DNA from: RYN-230 sp963723595
GTDB lineage: Bacteria > Actinomycetota > Actinomycetes > Streptosporangiales > Streptosporangiaceae
Reading direction: 5' to 3'
DNA length: 64,000 nucleotides
Assembly: GCA_963723595.1 (NCBI GenBank)
Contig: CAVRRQ010000006.1
Coordinates: 806,001 to 870,000, forward strand
Shown here: piece after piece, positions 33,407 through 41,858 of the stretch
How positions within the stretch are numbered: the first letter of the stretch is position 1
Layout: every line of letters begins with the position of its first letter
The notes under the pieces: model-generated
Database searches by the model: none
What the model saw: the letters and a program-made list of their open reading frames with translations, nothing else
Told to the model about the DNA's origin: nothing
Made by a program: the position numbers and the translations under genes

Positions 33407-34913
33407 GCACGCCCCCCCGGCCGATAGCCAGCCCGCAGGCGGTGTGCGGGTCCGCTTCGCCCCCTCGCCCAGTGGTGACCTGCACGTGGGCAATATCCGG
33501 ACCGCGCTGTACGACTGGGCCTTCGCCCGGCACACCGGCGGGACGTTCGTGCTGCGGATCGAGGACACCGACCAGAGCCGGGTCACCTCCGGGTACATCG
33601 CCTCCGCGCTGGACACACTGCGCTGGCTCGGCCTGCAGTGGGACGAGGGCCCGGAGGCCGGCGGGCCGTACGGCCCGTACCTGCAGAGCGAGCGGCTCGA
33701 CATCTACGCCGGATGGGTACAGCGGCTGCTCGCCGAGGGCCACGCCTACTACTGCTACTGCACGACCGAGGAGCTCGCGGCCCGCCGGGCGGCCGCCCGG
33801 GCCGGGGGCGGCCCGAGCGGCTACGACGGGCACTGCCGGGTGCTCACCGCCGGGCAGGTCGCGGCCTACCAGGCCGAGGGCCGCCAGCCGGTGGTGCGGT
33901 TCCGGATGCCCGGAGGGTCCACCACGTTCACTGACCTGGTCCGTGGCGAGGTCACCTTCGACCACGAGCACGTGCCGGACTTCGTCCTGGCCCGGGCGGA
34001 CGGTTCCCCGCTGTACACGCTGGCTGTCGCGGTGGACGACGTGCTCATGAAGATCACCCATGTGGTCCGCGGCGAGGACCTGCTGTCGTCCACCCCGCGG
34101 CAGATCGCCGTGTACCGGGCCATGGGCGTGCCCGAGGACCAGTTCCCGGTCTTCGCGCACCTGCCGTACGTGCTCGGCAAGGACGGGCAGCGGCTCTCCA
34201 AGCGGAACGGGGTCGTGTCGGTCAACTGGTACCGGCAGGAGGGCTTCCTGCCCGAGGCGATCGACAACTACCTGGCCCTGCTGGGCTGGTCCCCCGGGGA
34301 GGACCGGGAGGAGTTCACGCTGGCCGAGATGGCCGCGGAGTTCGACCTGGCCCGGGTGAACAAGAACGCCGCCCAGTTCGACGTGCGCAAGCTCGAGGCC
34401 ATCAACGGGGACAAGATCCGCGCCCTGGACCCCGCTGATTTCGTCTCGCGGATCATCCCGTTCCTGCAGCGGGCAGGCGTGATCGGTGATCCGGTGGGTG
34501 AGGCAGAGCTGGCCATGGTCACCGCGGCCGCTCCGCTGATCCAGACCCGGATCAGCCGGCTCACCGAGGCGCCCGTCATGCTCGGCTTCCTGTTCGCCGA
34601 CGAGGAGCATTTCGAGGTGGATGCGCAGGAGGCCGAGCGGGCCCTCGGCCCGGACGCGCTGCCCGTGCTCGAGGCCGCGGAGGCGGCGGTGGCTGAGGTG
34701 CAGCCGTGGACGTGGGAGGCCATCCAGGCGGCCCTGGCCGCCGCGCTGGTCGAGCCGACCGGGCTCGGCCTCAAGCCGCGCCCGGCGTACGCGCCGGTGC
34801 GGGCCGCGGTGACCGGGCGCCGGGTGTCGCCGCCGCTGTACCAGTCGATCGAGCTGCTGGGCCGGGAGCGGACCCTGGCCCGGCTGGCCCAGGCGATCAA
34901 GGCGGCCGGCTGA
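33399..34913 (+). CDS. gltX: glutamyl-tRNA synthetase
   Basis: 504 residues from GTG 33399. Class I synthetase: HIGH-type motif in FAPSPSGDLHVGNIRTALY, RIEDTDQSR, GGPYGPYLQSERLDIY, the zinc-region YYCYCTTEEL, VRGEDLLSSTPRQIAVY and the KMSKS equivalent QRLSKRNGVVSV. The C-terminal anticodon-binding helices are present. With GatCAB encoded in the same window it is presumably non-discriminating, charging both tRNA-Glu and tRNA-Gln with Glu; the misacylated Gln-tRNA is then amidated. It is cotranscribed with the FAH-family gene. Confidence 0.96.
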   Translation: MTEHAPPADSQPAGGVRVRFAPSPSGDLHVGNIRTALYDWAFARHTGGTFVLRIEDTDQSRVTSGYIASALDTLRWLGLQWDEGPEAGGPYGPYLQSERLDIYAGWVQRLLAEGHAYYCYCTTEELAARRAAARAGGGPSGYDGHCRVLTAGQVAAYQAEGRQPVVRFRMPGGSTTFTDLVRGEVTFDHEHVPDFVLARADGSPLYTLAVAVDDVLMKITHVVRGEDLLSSTPRQIAVYRAMGVPEDQFPVFAHLPYVLGKDGQRLSKRNGVVSVNWYRQEGFLPEAIDNYLALLGWSPGEDREEFTLAEMAAEFDLARVNKNAAQFDVRKLEAINGDKIRALDPADFVSRIIPFLQRAGVIGDPVGEAELAMVTAAAPLIQTRISRLTEAPVMLGFLFADEEHFEVDAQEAERALGPDALPVLEAAEAAVAEVQPWTWEAIQAALAAALVEPTGLGLKPRPAYAPVRAAVTGRRVSPPLYQSIELLGRERTLARLAQAIKAAG

Positions 34914-34960
34914 CCGACCCGGTTCCCCACCGGTGTCATGACCGCCGGTTCCGGCTATCC

Positions 34961-34978
34961 TCCTAAACCGGTATAGCA
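34961..34978. promoter_or_regulatory. LacI operator O1 (weak copy)
   Basis: TCCTAAACCGGTATAGCA keeps the core AACCGGTATAG of the 18-bp palindrome found at three other sites in this locus, but its outer bases differ. It is 45 bases upstream of O2. Confidence 0.5.
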
Positions 34979-35001
34979 ACGATAAAACCGTTATTGAACT
35001 A

Positions 35002-35030
35002 TTGACACTAAACCGGTCTAGTGATGTCAT
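35002..35030 (+). promoter_or_regulatory. mannanase promoter with LacI operator O2
   Basis: TTGACA (35002-35007), a 17-base spacer, then TGTCAT. The spacer contains CACTAAACCGGTCTAGTG (35006-35023), a copy of the palindrome CACTNNACCGGTNNAGTG. A repressor bound here would block polymerase directly. The ORF start is at 35129. Confidence 0.7.
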
Positions 35031-35128
35031 TTCCGGTGAGCGCCTGCGCCTCGCGCAGGAGGCTCATCTGGTCCCCGCGACGGCGCGGCACCTGGCCGGG
35101 CCGTCCCCGCGTCCGCAGGAGGTCCGCC

Positions 35129-36460
35129 ATGGCCGCACCGCATCAGCAGGATCCCGGCCCGCGGGGAACGTCCCGCCGGGCGCTGCTCGCCGGGACAGTC
35201 ACGGGCGCGGCGGGGCTCGCGCTCGGTGCGGGCCTGCGCCCCGCGCCCGCGCGGGCGGGGACCCTGGCCGCAGCGGCGGCCTTACCGTCCGGGGGGACGT
35301 TCCCCGGCCGGCCGCACGGGTTCGTGACCACCCGGGACGGGTCGTTCTCCGTAGGCGGGGCCGCGTGGCGGTTCGGCGGCACCAACACCTACTACCTGCA
35401 CCAGCAGTCGCACTACATGATCGACAGCGCGCTCAACGACGCGGCGGCCATGTCGCTGGCGGTGGTCCGGGCCTGGGCGTTCGCCGACGGCTCGGGCGGC
35501 AGTTACACCGCGCTGCAGCCTAAGCCGTACGTGTATGACGACGCCGCGTTCGATTCGCTGGACTACGCCGTCTACAAGGCGGGCCAGCTCGGCCTGCGGC
35601 TGGTGCTGGCGCTGGTGAACAACTGGCCCGACTACGGCGGCATGGCGCAGTACGTGACCTGGTTCCTCGGCCTGCCCGACGACTCCTACGGCGCCGCGGT
35701 CAACCACGACATGTTCTACAGCACGAAGTCGATCCAGGACTGTTACCGCGCCTACGTGAAGCACGTGCTGACCCGGTTCAACCGCTACACCGGCCTGCGG
35801 TATAACGAGGACCCGACGATCATGACTTTCGAGCTGGCCAACGAACCGCGCAGCCGGAGCGACAAGACCGGGCAGCGCCTGCTGACCTGGGTCACGCAGA
35901 CCAGCGCGTACGTCAAGCAGCTAGCCCCGCGGCAGCTGGTCACCACGGGCGACGAGGGTTTCTACGGCGACCCGGGCAACTCCGACTACCCGTACTCCAA
36001 CTACGAGGGGGACCGCTGGAAGGACTTCCTCGCGCTGCCTGCGATCGACTACGGCACGGTCCACCTGTATCCGCAGGGGTGGGGGGAGAACCCGTCCTCC
36101 AAGCCGGGCACCGACCCGGTCAGCTGGGGCACCACCTGGATCACCAGCCACCTGTCCGACGGGGCGGCGCTGCGCAAGCCCGTGGTGATCGAGGAGTACG
36201 GGCTGGCCATCAACGCCGCCCAGGGCATCGCGGACGAGGCGGCCCGCGACAGCGGCTACCGGGCGTGGACGGACACGGTGCTGGCCCACGGCGGTGCGGG
36301 CGACCAGTTCTGGCTGCTGACGTCGCGGGTGGACGACGGGTCGTTCTACCCCGACTACGACGGGTACCGCATCATCTGGGACAACGACCCTGGCAACAGC
36401 ACCGAGGCGGCGGCCCAGCTGCTGAGTGCGCACGCCAAAGCCATGGCCGCGGCCAGCTGA
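35129..36460 (+). CDS. secreted GH5 glycoside hydrolase, endo-beta-1,4-mannanase-like
   Basis: 443 residues from ATG 35129, preceded by a perfect AGGAGG; the longer frame from 35021 begins inside the promoter. Residues 1-45 are a Tat signal (TSRRALLAGTVTGAAGLALG with an A-x-A cleavage site near ARAG). The barrel has FGGTNTYYLH near its start, the acid/base Glu in MTFELANEPRSRS, GTVHLYPQGW and the nucleophile Glu in VVIEEYGLAI. The NEP and EEYG pattern plus TNTYYL favours GH5 mannanase-type enzymes acting on extracellular beta-mannan; cellulase activity is not excluded. Its promoter carries the LacI operator shared with the neighbouring glycosidase and transporter. Confidence 0.82.
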   Translation: MAAPHQQDPGPRGTSRRALLAGTVTGAAGLALGAGLRPAPARAGTLAAAAALPSGGTFPGRPHGFVTTRDGSFSVGGAAWRFGGTNTYYLHQQSHYMIDSALNDAAAMSLAVVRAWAFADGSGGSYTALQPKPYVYDDAAFDSLDYAVYKAGQLGLRLVLALVNNWPDYGGMAQYVTWFLGLPDDSYGAAVNHDMFYSTKSIQDCYRAYVKHVLTRFNRYTGLRYNEDPTIMTFELANEPRSRSDKTGQRLLTWVTQTSAYVKQLAPRQLVTTGDEGFYGDPGNSDYPYSNYEGDRWKDFLALPAIDYGTVHLYPQGWGENPSSKPGTDPVSWGTTWITSHLSDGAALRKPVVIEEYGLAINAAQGIADEAARDSGYRAWTDTVLAHGGAGDQFWLLTSRVDDGSFYPDYDGYRIIWDNDPGNSTEAAAQLLSAHAKAMAAAS

Positions 36461-36490
36461 GCGGCCCGGCTCCGCCGTCCGCCGTGCTCC

Positions 36491-36520
36491 GCCGTCCGCC
36501 GTGCTCAGCCGGCGGACGGC
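36491..36520. terminator. bidirectional hairpin between two convergent glycosidase genes
   Basis: Arms GCCGTCCGCC and GGCGGACGGC with a 10-base loop. The minus-strand gene's stop codon (36505-36507) lies in the loop; the plus-strand gene stops 30 bases upstream. A duplicated GCTCCGCCGTCCGCCGT precedes it. Confidence 0.6.
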
Positions 36521-38451
36521 GATCCGGGCTCGATGGTGAAGACGCCGATGCCGAACGGGGGCAGCGTGAGGGTCTCGCTGGCCGGCGCGCCGTCCAGGTC
36601 GCACAGCCGTGATCCGGAGCTGAGCTGGGGCTTGATCGTGACCGGCTCCGCCGCGTGGCTGACCAGCCAGGCGAAGCGGGTCCCGTCCCCGCGGACCAGG
36701 ACGTCGGCCGCCACCCGCGGGTCGTCCACGGTCACCGGCCGGCGTGCGCCCGCGTAGATCGCGAGCGCATCGTAGAGCGTCCTGGTGGCGTCGGGGTTGG
36801 CCTCCGGGGTGACGGCGGCCATGTACTCGACCGGATACGTGCACAGGATCAGGGCCCCGGCGCCCGCCCGGCGGAGCAGCAGCGCGGGCCGGTCTTGCGC
36901 GTCGACCGCGAGCACCTCGGCGCCGTCCGGCCGGACCGGCAGGTAGCTGCGGGCCGGGCCGCTGGGCGCCGCCGCGAAGCGCAGCTGGGTGCCCTGCGGG
37001 AGGGTCCCGAAGTCCTGCGTCAGGGTGAACGTGACCTGCTCGCCTTCCGCCTGCGCGGGCGGGCCGTAGCCCAGCTCGTGCCGCACTCCGAACATGCTGT
37101 TCAGCCGGGCGTACCAGGGGCCGGCGTGCACGCCGTGAGGGCCCGGCGAGTAGGAGACGTAGACGACGGCCCCGGCCTCAGCCAGCGCCTCCAGCTGATG
37201 CCAGGTGGGGCTGAGCAGCTGCTTGGCCGAGGGCACCAGGTACAGCCGGGCGTCCTCGCCGATCCCGCTGCTCTCCCGGGTGAGGGCCGGGGGCAGGTCG
37301 GCCAGCCGGGCCGAGACGTACGCCTGGCGCAGCACCCCGGCGAGGTAGGTGCGGTCCTCCTCCACCGTGAACGGGTAGACGGTGTCCAGGTACGACGGGA
37401 TGACCAGGGCCACGTCGCTGCCGGACCGCCGGCAGTCCCCGATGCCGACCCGGCCCAGCGTCTCGCCGAACGCCGCCATCTCGGCCAGCGCGGGCTTGGC
37501 CGCGCCCCGCGCATCGGTCAGGCCGAAGTGCATCTCGAACGCGTGATGCCGGTAGGGATCCTGCCCGGACAGGCCGTCGTAGTCCGTGTTGTTCCAGGCG
37601 ATCCAGCCGGTCGCGCCGGCCAGCAGCGAATTGTGCAGCACCTGCCGGTAGTAGCAGGCCGCGCTGGCGTCGGCGACGAAGTCGGAGCTGACCCCGAACT
37701 CCTCCAGGACCACCGGCGCGCCGTAGGTCCCGGCCAGCTCGCAAGCCCAGGCCGCGGCGTAGTGCTGGCGGATCAGGTCGTCGCCCACCGGGTAGACGTG
37801 CGGGCCGAGGAAGTCACACTGGCGGGCGCTGTCGGCGACCGAGAACCCGTTGTCGCGCCCGCTGACCTCGAGGCCCCACGCGCCATCACCGAGGGAAAAC
37901 GGCTGGGTGCCGCCGGCCGCGCGCACCGCGCTGAGGATGATCTGGGCCCAGGCGGCGATGGTCTCCCGCGGCGCGGTGCCGCCGTAGATCGGCATCTCGT
38001 TGGAGACGAGCCAGCCGCAGACCGCCTCGTGCCCGGCGAACCGGCGGACCATCTCGGCGGCGAACCACGCCTCGCGGGCCACCATCCAGACATCGGCGTA
38101 CAGGTCCCGCCCGGCCCGCCAGGCGGGATCCCAGTTCTCCCCGGACATGTGGCCGACCAGGAACGTGGGTACCGTGCTCAGGCCGGCCTCCGCGTGCCGG
38201 TCGAGGAAATCGCCGAACCTGGCCGCCATGTCCTCGTCGATACGGTAGGGCTCGGGCATGAAATCCGGCCAGTAGAAGAACGACCGGGTCATGGACAGCC
38301 CGTGCTCGCGCAGGACCTGCAATTCGGCCCGGATTACGTCGGGGTCATAGTTCCGCCACATCAGCGGGCCGCCCGTCCGGGACCAGAAGTTGACACCGAG
38401 CCAACTGGCTGGCCGCCCCCCGGACATGAGTTTGGCGGCGTTCCTGTGCAT
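36505..38451 (-). CDS. intracellular GH5/clan-A glycoside hydrolase with C-terminal accessory domains
   Basis: 648 residues from ATG 38451, which has AGGAG upstream; an in-frame ATG at 38535 lies within the operator and is rejected. No signal peptide. N-terminal TIM barrel: LGVNFWSRTGGPLMWRNYD, MTRSFFYWPDFMPEP, acid/base Glu in GWLVSNEMPIYGG, FLGPHVYPVGDD and nucleophile Glu in PVVLEEFGVSS. Residues about 390-560 resemble the Rossmann-like beta-galactosidase trimerisation domain (ALVIPSYLDTVYPF), followed by a beta-sandwich. It probably trims imported manno- or gluco-oligosaccharides from chain ends (exo-mannosidase-like). It is convergent to the secreted GH5 and divergent from the LacI gene, with operator O3 in its promoter. 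Confidence 0.78.
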   Translation of the reverse strand: MHRNAAKLMSGGRPASWLGVNFWSRTGGPLMWRNYDPDVIRAELQVLREHGLSMTRSFFYWPDFMPEPYRIDEDMAARFGDFLDRHAEAGLSTVPTFLVGHMSGENWDPAWRAGRDLYADVWMVAREAWFAAEMVRRFAGHEAVCGWLVSNEMPIYGGTAPRETIAAWAQIILSAVRAAGGTQPFSLGDGAWGLEVSGRDNGFSVADSARQCDFLGPHVYPVGDDLIRQHYAAAWACELAGTYGAPVVLEEFGVSSDFVADASAACYYRQVLHNSLLAGATGWIAWNNTDYDGLSGQDPYRHHAFEMHFGLTDARGAAKPALAEMAAFGETLGRVGIGDCRRSGSDVALVIPSYLDTVYPFTVEEDRTYLAGVLRQAYVSARLADLPPALTRESSGIGEDARLYLVPSAKQLLSPTWHQLEALAEAGAVVYVSYSPGPHGVHAGPWYARLNSMFGVRHELGYGPPAQAEGEQVTFTLTQDFGTLPQGTQLRFAAAPSGPARSYLPVRPDGAEVLAVDAQDRPALLLRRAGAGALILCTYPVEYMAAVTPEANPDATRTLYDALAIYAGARRPVTVDDPRVAADVLVRGDGTRFAWLVSHAAEPVTIKPQLSSGSRLCDLDGAPASETLTLPPFGIGVFTIEPGSPSAG

Positions 38452-38509
38452 GCGGAAGGCTCCTCTCTCCGGCGGGGCTGGGGGATACGCACCGAGAGCC
38501 ACTGAGATC

Positions 38510-38535
38510 GAAACACTATACCGGTTAAGTGTCAA
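38510..38535 (-). promoter_or_regulatory. glycosidase promoter with LacI operator O3
   Basis: On the minus strand TTGACA, 17 bases, then TTCGAT. The spacer holds CACTTAACCGGTATAGTG, read on the plus strand as CACTATACCGGTTAAGTG (38514-38531). It lies 153 bases upstream of the divergent lacI-type gene, so autoregulation is possible. Confidence 0.7.
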
Positions 38536-38683
38536 CGGAGATTGGCTCCGGCCTTCCGGGTGGGCGCTGCGGTCCTGATGTTGCGCAGGGCGCTCGTTAC
38601 ACTGGCCAGCGCGGGAGCCGGAGCCCAGGATGCTGGGCGGGCGGCCGGGGTGCCGGGCAGGCGGCGCCGCTGGGAGGAATCAG

Positions 38684-39718
38684 GTGAAGCGTCCGACTAT
38701 CGCGGACATCGCGCGTCGTGCCGGGGTGACCAAGGCGGCGGTGTCGTTCGCGCTGAACGGGCAGCCCGGCGTGTCCGCCGCCACCCGGCAGCGGATCCTG
38801 GCCATCGCCCACGAGATCGGCTTCCAGCCCAATAGCGCGGCCCGGGCCCTGTCCGACGGCCGGGCCGGAGCGTTCGGCCTCATCATCGACCGGCCCGCCC
38901 GCACGCTCGGCGTGGAGCCGTTCTTCACGCAGCTCATGTCGGGCATCCAGGCCGAGCTGTCGCAGGACCATACCCCGCTGCTGTTCACCATGGCCGAGGA
39001 CCAGGACGCCGAGATCGCCATGTACCGCTCCTGGTGGGCCCAGCGGCGGGTGGACGGAGTCTTCCTGGTCAACCTCCAGGTCGGCGACCGGCGGGTGGCG
39101 GTGCTGGAGGAGCTGAAGATGCCCGCCGTGGTCATCGGCACGCCCGCGGGCGCGGGCTCGCTGCCCGCCGTCTGGCAGGATGACGCGGCCGCGACCCGGG
39201 CCGTGGTCGAGTACCTGGCCGGCGCCGGGCACCAGCGGATCGCCCGGGTTACCGGTATCCCCCGGCTCTGGCACACCAAGATCCGCACCGACGCGTTCCG
39301 CGCGGCCACCCGGGCCGTCGGGCTGGAGGCGGTGCTGATGGAGGGGGACTACACCGGCGAGAACGGGGCCAAGGCCACGGTCCGGCTGCTGGAGGACCGC
39401 CATCCGCCCACCGCCATCGTGTACGACAACGACCTGATGGCGGTCTCCGGTCTGGGCGCCGCCCAGCAGAAGGGCGTGCAGGTGCCCGCCGAGCTGTCCA
39501 TCGTGGCCTGGGACGACTCGGCGTTCTGCCAGGTCGTCCACCCGCCGCTGACCGCGCTGACCCGGGACGTGGCTGCCTACGGTGCCCACGCCGCGCGGGT
39601 CCTGGCCCAGGCCGCGGCGGGGGCCGGGGTGAGTAACTACCAGGCGCCCGCGCCAGTGCTCACCGTTCGCGGCAGCACCGGGTCACCCCGCCGCGTCGCG
39701 GCCCGGCCTGCCTCGTAG
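38684..39718 (+). CDS. LacI-family transcriptional repressor of the oligosaccharide locus
   Basis: 344 residues from GTG 38684, chosen for GGGAGGAAT upstream and the canonical start VKRPTIADIARRAGVTKAAVSFALNG. Residues 1-50 are the LacI helix-turn-helix plus hinge helix (NSAARALSDGRAGAFGLII). The rest is a periplasmic-binding-protein-like sensor domain (PFFTQLMSGIQAEL, VDGVFLVNLQ, YDNDLMAVSGLGAAQQKGV, WDDSAFCQVVHPPLTAL). It sits between the two sets of catabolic genes. Four matches to one palindrome with a central CG step, the type bound by LacI proteins, make it the obvious local repressor; the inducer is probably the imported oligosaccharide. Confidence 0.9.
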   Translation: MKRPTIADIARRAGVTKAAVSFALNGQPGVSAATRQRILAIAHEIGFQPNSAARALSDGRAGAFGLIIDRPARTLGVEPFFTQLMSGIQAELSQDHTPLLFTMAEDQDAEIAMYRSWWAQRRVDGVFLVNLQVGDRRVAVLEELKMPAVVIGTPAGAGSLPAVWQDDAAATRAVVEYLAGAGHQRIARVTGIPRLWHTKIRTDAFRAATRAVGLEAVLMEGDYTGENGAKATVRLLEDRHPPTAIVYDNDLMAVSGLGAAQQKGVQVPAELSIVAWDDSAFCQVVHPPLTALTRDVAAYGAHAARVLAQAAAGAGVSNYQAPAPVLTVRGSTGSPRRVAARPAS

Positions 39719-39770
39719 CCCGGAACCCTAACGATACGGCATCCCCGCTTCACAGGCGGGTCCGGGAGGG

Positions 39771-39799
39771 TTGACACTTAACCGGTATAGTGCTTCGCT
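39771..39799 (+). promoter_or_regulatory. ABC transporter promoter with LacI operator O4
   Basis: TTGACA (39771-39776), a 17-base spacer and TTCGCT. The spacer contains CACTTAACCGGTATAGTG (39775-39792), identical to O3 read in the same orientation. The leader to the binding-protein ATG is about 190 bases. Confidence 0.7.
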
Positions 39800-39989
39800 C
39801 AGTCGCAACGATGACTGCCCGGTGCAACGGCCGCCCGCCACGCCGGGTCCCCGAACACATAACCGAAGAATGAGGGCGGTCCAGCAGCGGCGGGTCCCCT
39901 TCCGTAGTTCGCGCACAACGGCCGGGGTGCGTGACCCGGTATTCCAGCAGGATTGGAAACCAACGCTAATAGAAAAGAGGGAATCCCCA

Positions 39990-41636
39990 ATGTTGTCGAG
40001 ACCCTGGCGCGTTCGCGGTATTGCCGCCGGCGCCACGATTGTGGCGGTGGGTCTGCTGGCTGCCTGCGGAGGCAGCAGCGGCAGCGGCTCCGGCTCATCC
40101 TCGTCTGGCCCAGCGGGCGTGCTCACGGTCGCCACGGGGGCCACGGCCTATCCCGATGACTTCAACCTCTACTCCCCGAACGCCGAGGACGCCACCAACG
40201 GCATGATCTACGAGCCGTTGTTCTTCTACAACACCGCTAAGGCCGGGGACATCAAGCCGTGGCTGGGTGCCAGCTACGCCTGGGCCGGCGGCGGCAAGAC
40301 CCTCACCGTGCAGCTGCGCCACAACGTCAAGTGGAGCGACGGCAAGCCGTTCACCAGCAAGGACGTGGTCTTCACCTTCGACCAGGCGCTGCACAGCACG
40401 GCGATGAACAAGTTCGGCCTGCCGCTGGCCGGCGTCTCCGCCGACGGCGCCTACGGCGTGACCATCACGTTCACCAAGCCCGCCTACACCGACGCCTACT
40501 ACGCCCTCGGCCGGGTGGAGATCCTGCCCGAGCACATCTGGCAGTCGGTCAAGAACCCGACCACGTTCCTGAATGAGCACCCGGTCGGCACGGGCGCCTA
40601 CGTCCTGTCCAAGTTCACCCCGCAGGCGTTCGAGCTGACCGCGAACCCGCACTACTACCTGCCGGGGCTGCCGCACTTCAAGACGGTCCGGTTCATCTCC
40701 TACAGCGGCAATACGACCATGGACGCGGCGGTTGAGGCCGGCCAGCTCGACTGGACCGGTGCGTTCATCCCGAACATCAAGAAGACCTACCTGGCCAAGG
40801 ACCCGAAGTTCGTGGTCAGCGACATCCCGCTGGCCACCACGTTCCTGGTGCCGAACATGGCCACCGGGCCGACCACCAAGCTGGCCGTCCGGCAGGCCAT
40901 CAGCGCCGCGCTGAACCGCAGCTACATCAGTAACACCGTGTACAACGGGTACGCGCCGGCCACCAACCCTGAGGCGCTGATTACGCCGAACTACAACTCG
41001 GTGCTCGACCCGTCGCTGGCCAGGGCTAAGCTGCCCAGCCCGGACGTGGCCACCGCCAAGGCCGACCTGGCCAGGGCGGGCGTCAAGACCCCGCTGAGCC
41101 TCACGGTCAAGATGGTCGCGGGCTACACCGACTACCTGAGCGACCTCCAGATCATCCAGCAGGAGCTCAAGCCGGTCGGCATCAATCTGAGCATCGACCA
41201 GGAGGCCTACACCGCGTTCATCTCCGACCAGGACAACGGCAACTTCCAGTTCCTGATGGACAGCTTCGGCTACACCCCGGACCCCTGGTCGTACTACTAC
41301 ACGCTGCTGGACAGCGGGATCGCGCCCGCCATCGGCAAGGCGGACACGGTCGGGAACTTCGGCCGCTACAAGAATCCGCAGGTGGACTCGCTGCTCAGCC
41401 AGATCGCGGGCACGACCGACACCGCCGTGCAGAAGCCGGCCTTCTACAAGATCCAGCACATCTTCGCCGAGAATCTGCCGCTCATCCCGCTGTGGGAGTC
41501 GCAGAACGAGATCGAATTCGACGGTCACAACGTCGGAAACATCCCCACCGTGTCGAACGCATACGGCGCCCCGGCCGTATACATCCAGCCGGACATCGGC
41601 TGGATCGCCTCGCGGCTCGTCCCGGTGAGCAAGTGA
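39990..41636 (+). CDS. ABC transporter substrate-binding lipoprotein, SBP_bac_5 (Opp/Dpp-type)
   Basis: 548 residues from ATG 39990 (AAAGAGGGA upstream). Signal peptide with lipobox GLLAAC, Cys at residue 26, followed by a Ser/Gly linker. The solute-binding family 5 fold is clear: GMIYEPLFFYN, YAWAGGGKTLTVQLRHNVKWSDGKPFTSKDVVFTF, GTGAYVLSKFTPQAFELTANPHYY, LAVRQAISAALNRSYI and YKIQHIFAENLPLIPLW. Family 5 proteins classically bind oligopeptides, but several from thermophiles and actinobacteria bind cello-, manno- or xylo-oligosaccharides. The GH5 and LacI neighbours favour an oligosaccharide. It is the first gene of a five-gene transporter operon under operator O4. Confidence 0.88.
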   Translation: MLSRPWRVRGIAAGATIVAVGLLAACGGSSGSGSGSSSSGPAGVLTVATGATAYPDDFNLYSPNAEDATNGMIYEPLFFYNTAKAGDIKPWLGASYAWAGGGKTLTVQLRHNVKWSDGKPFTSKDVVFTFDQALHSTAMNKFGLPLAGVSADGAYGVTITFTKPAYTDAYYALGRVEILPEHIWQSVKNPTTFLNEHPVGTGAYVLSKFTPQAFELTANPHYYLPGLPHFKTVRFISYSGNTTMDAAVEAGQLDWTGAFIPNIKKTYLAKDPKFVVSDIPLATTFLVPNMATGPTTKLAVRQAISAALNRSYISNTVYNGYAPATNPEALITPNYNSVLDPSLARAKLPSPDVATAKADLARAGVKTPLSLTVKMVAGYTDYLSDLQIIQQELKPVGINLSIDQEAYTAFISDQDNGNFQFLMDSFGYTPDPWSYYYTLLDSGIAPAIGKADTVGNFGRYKNPQVDSLLSQIAGTTDTAVQKPAFYKIQHIFAENLPLIPLWESQNEIEFDGHNVGNIPTVSNAYGAPAVYIQPDIGWIASRLVPVSK

Positions 41637-41693
41637 GGACCGCCCGGGCCTGACCCCGCCGAGGCTGGCGGCCGGCTGACCGGAAGGCCGGCC

Positions 41694-41835
41694 GCCAGCC
41701 GGGAGCAGGCCAGCCGGGAGCAGGCCAGCCGGGAGCAGGCCAGCCGGGAGCAGGCCAGCCGGGAGCAGGCCAGCCGGGAGCAGGCCAGCCGGGAGCAGGC
41801 CAGCCGGGAGCAGGCCAGCCGGGAGCAGGCCAGCA
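41694..41835 (+). repeat. 15-bp tandem repeat array between binding protein and permease
   Basis: Unit GGGAGCAGGCCAGCC, eight exact copies from 41701 to 41820 plus a ninth ending GCA, with a partial copy before them. It fills most of the 222-base gap inside the operon. The array ends just before the permease ribosome binding site (AAAGGAG). The unit is a multiple of three, and the long Leu-Pro-Ala-Gly frame across it on the minus strand is an artefact of the repeat. Confidence 0.95.
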
Positions 41836-41858
41836 GAGAGCAGAAAGGAGCGCCGGGC

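Noticed and set aside
39771..39792. TTGACA followed by TATAGT as the transporter promoter
   Set aside because: The spacing is only 9 bases; TATAGT is part of the operator palindrome, and a -10 at the normal 17-base spacing lies further downstream.
41694..41835. CRISPR-like array
   Set aside because: The 15-bp units are contiguous with no unique spacers; it is a simple tandem repeat.
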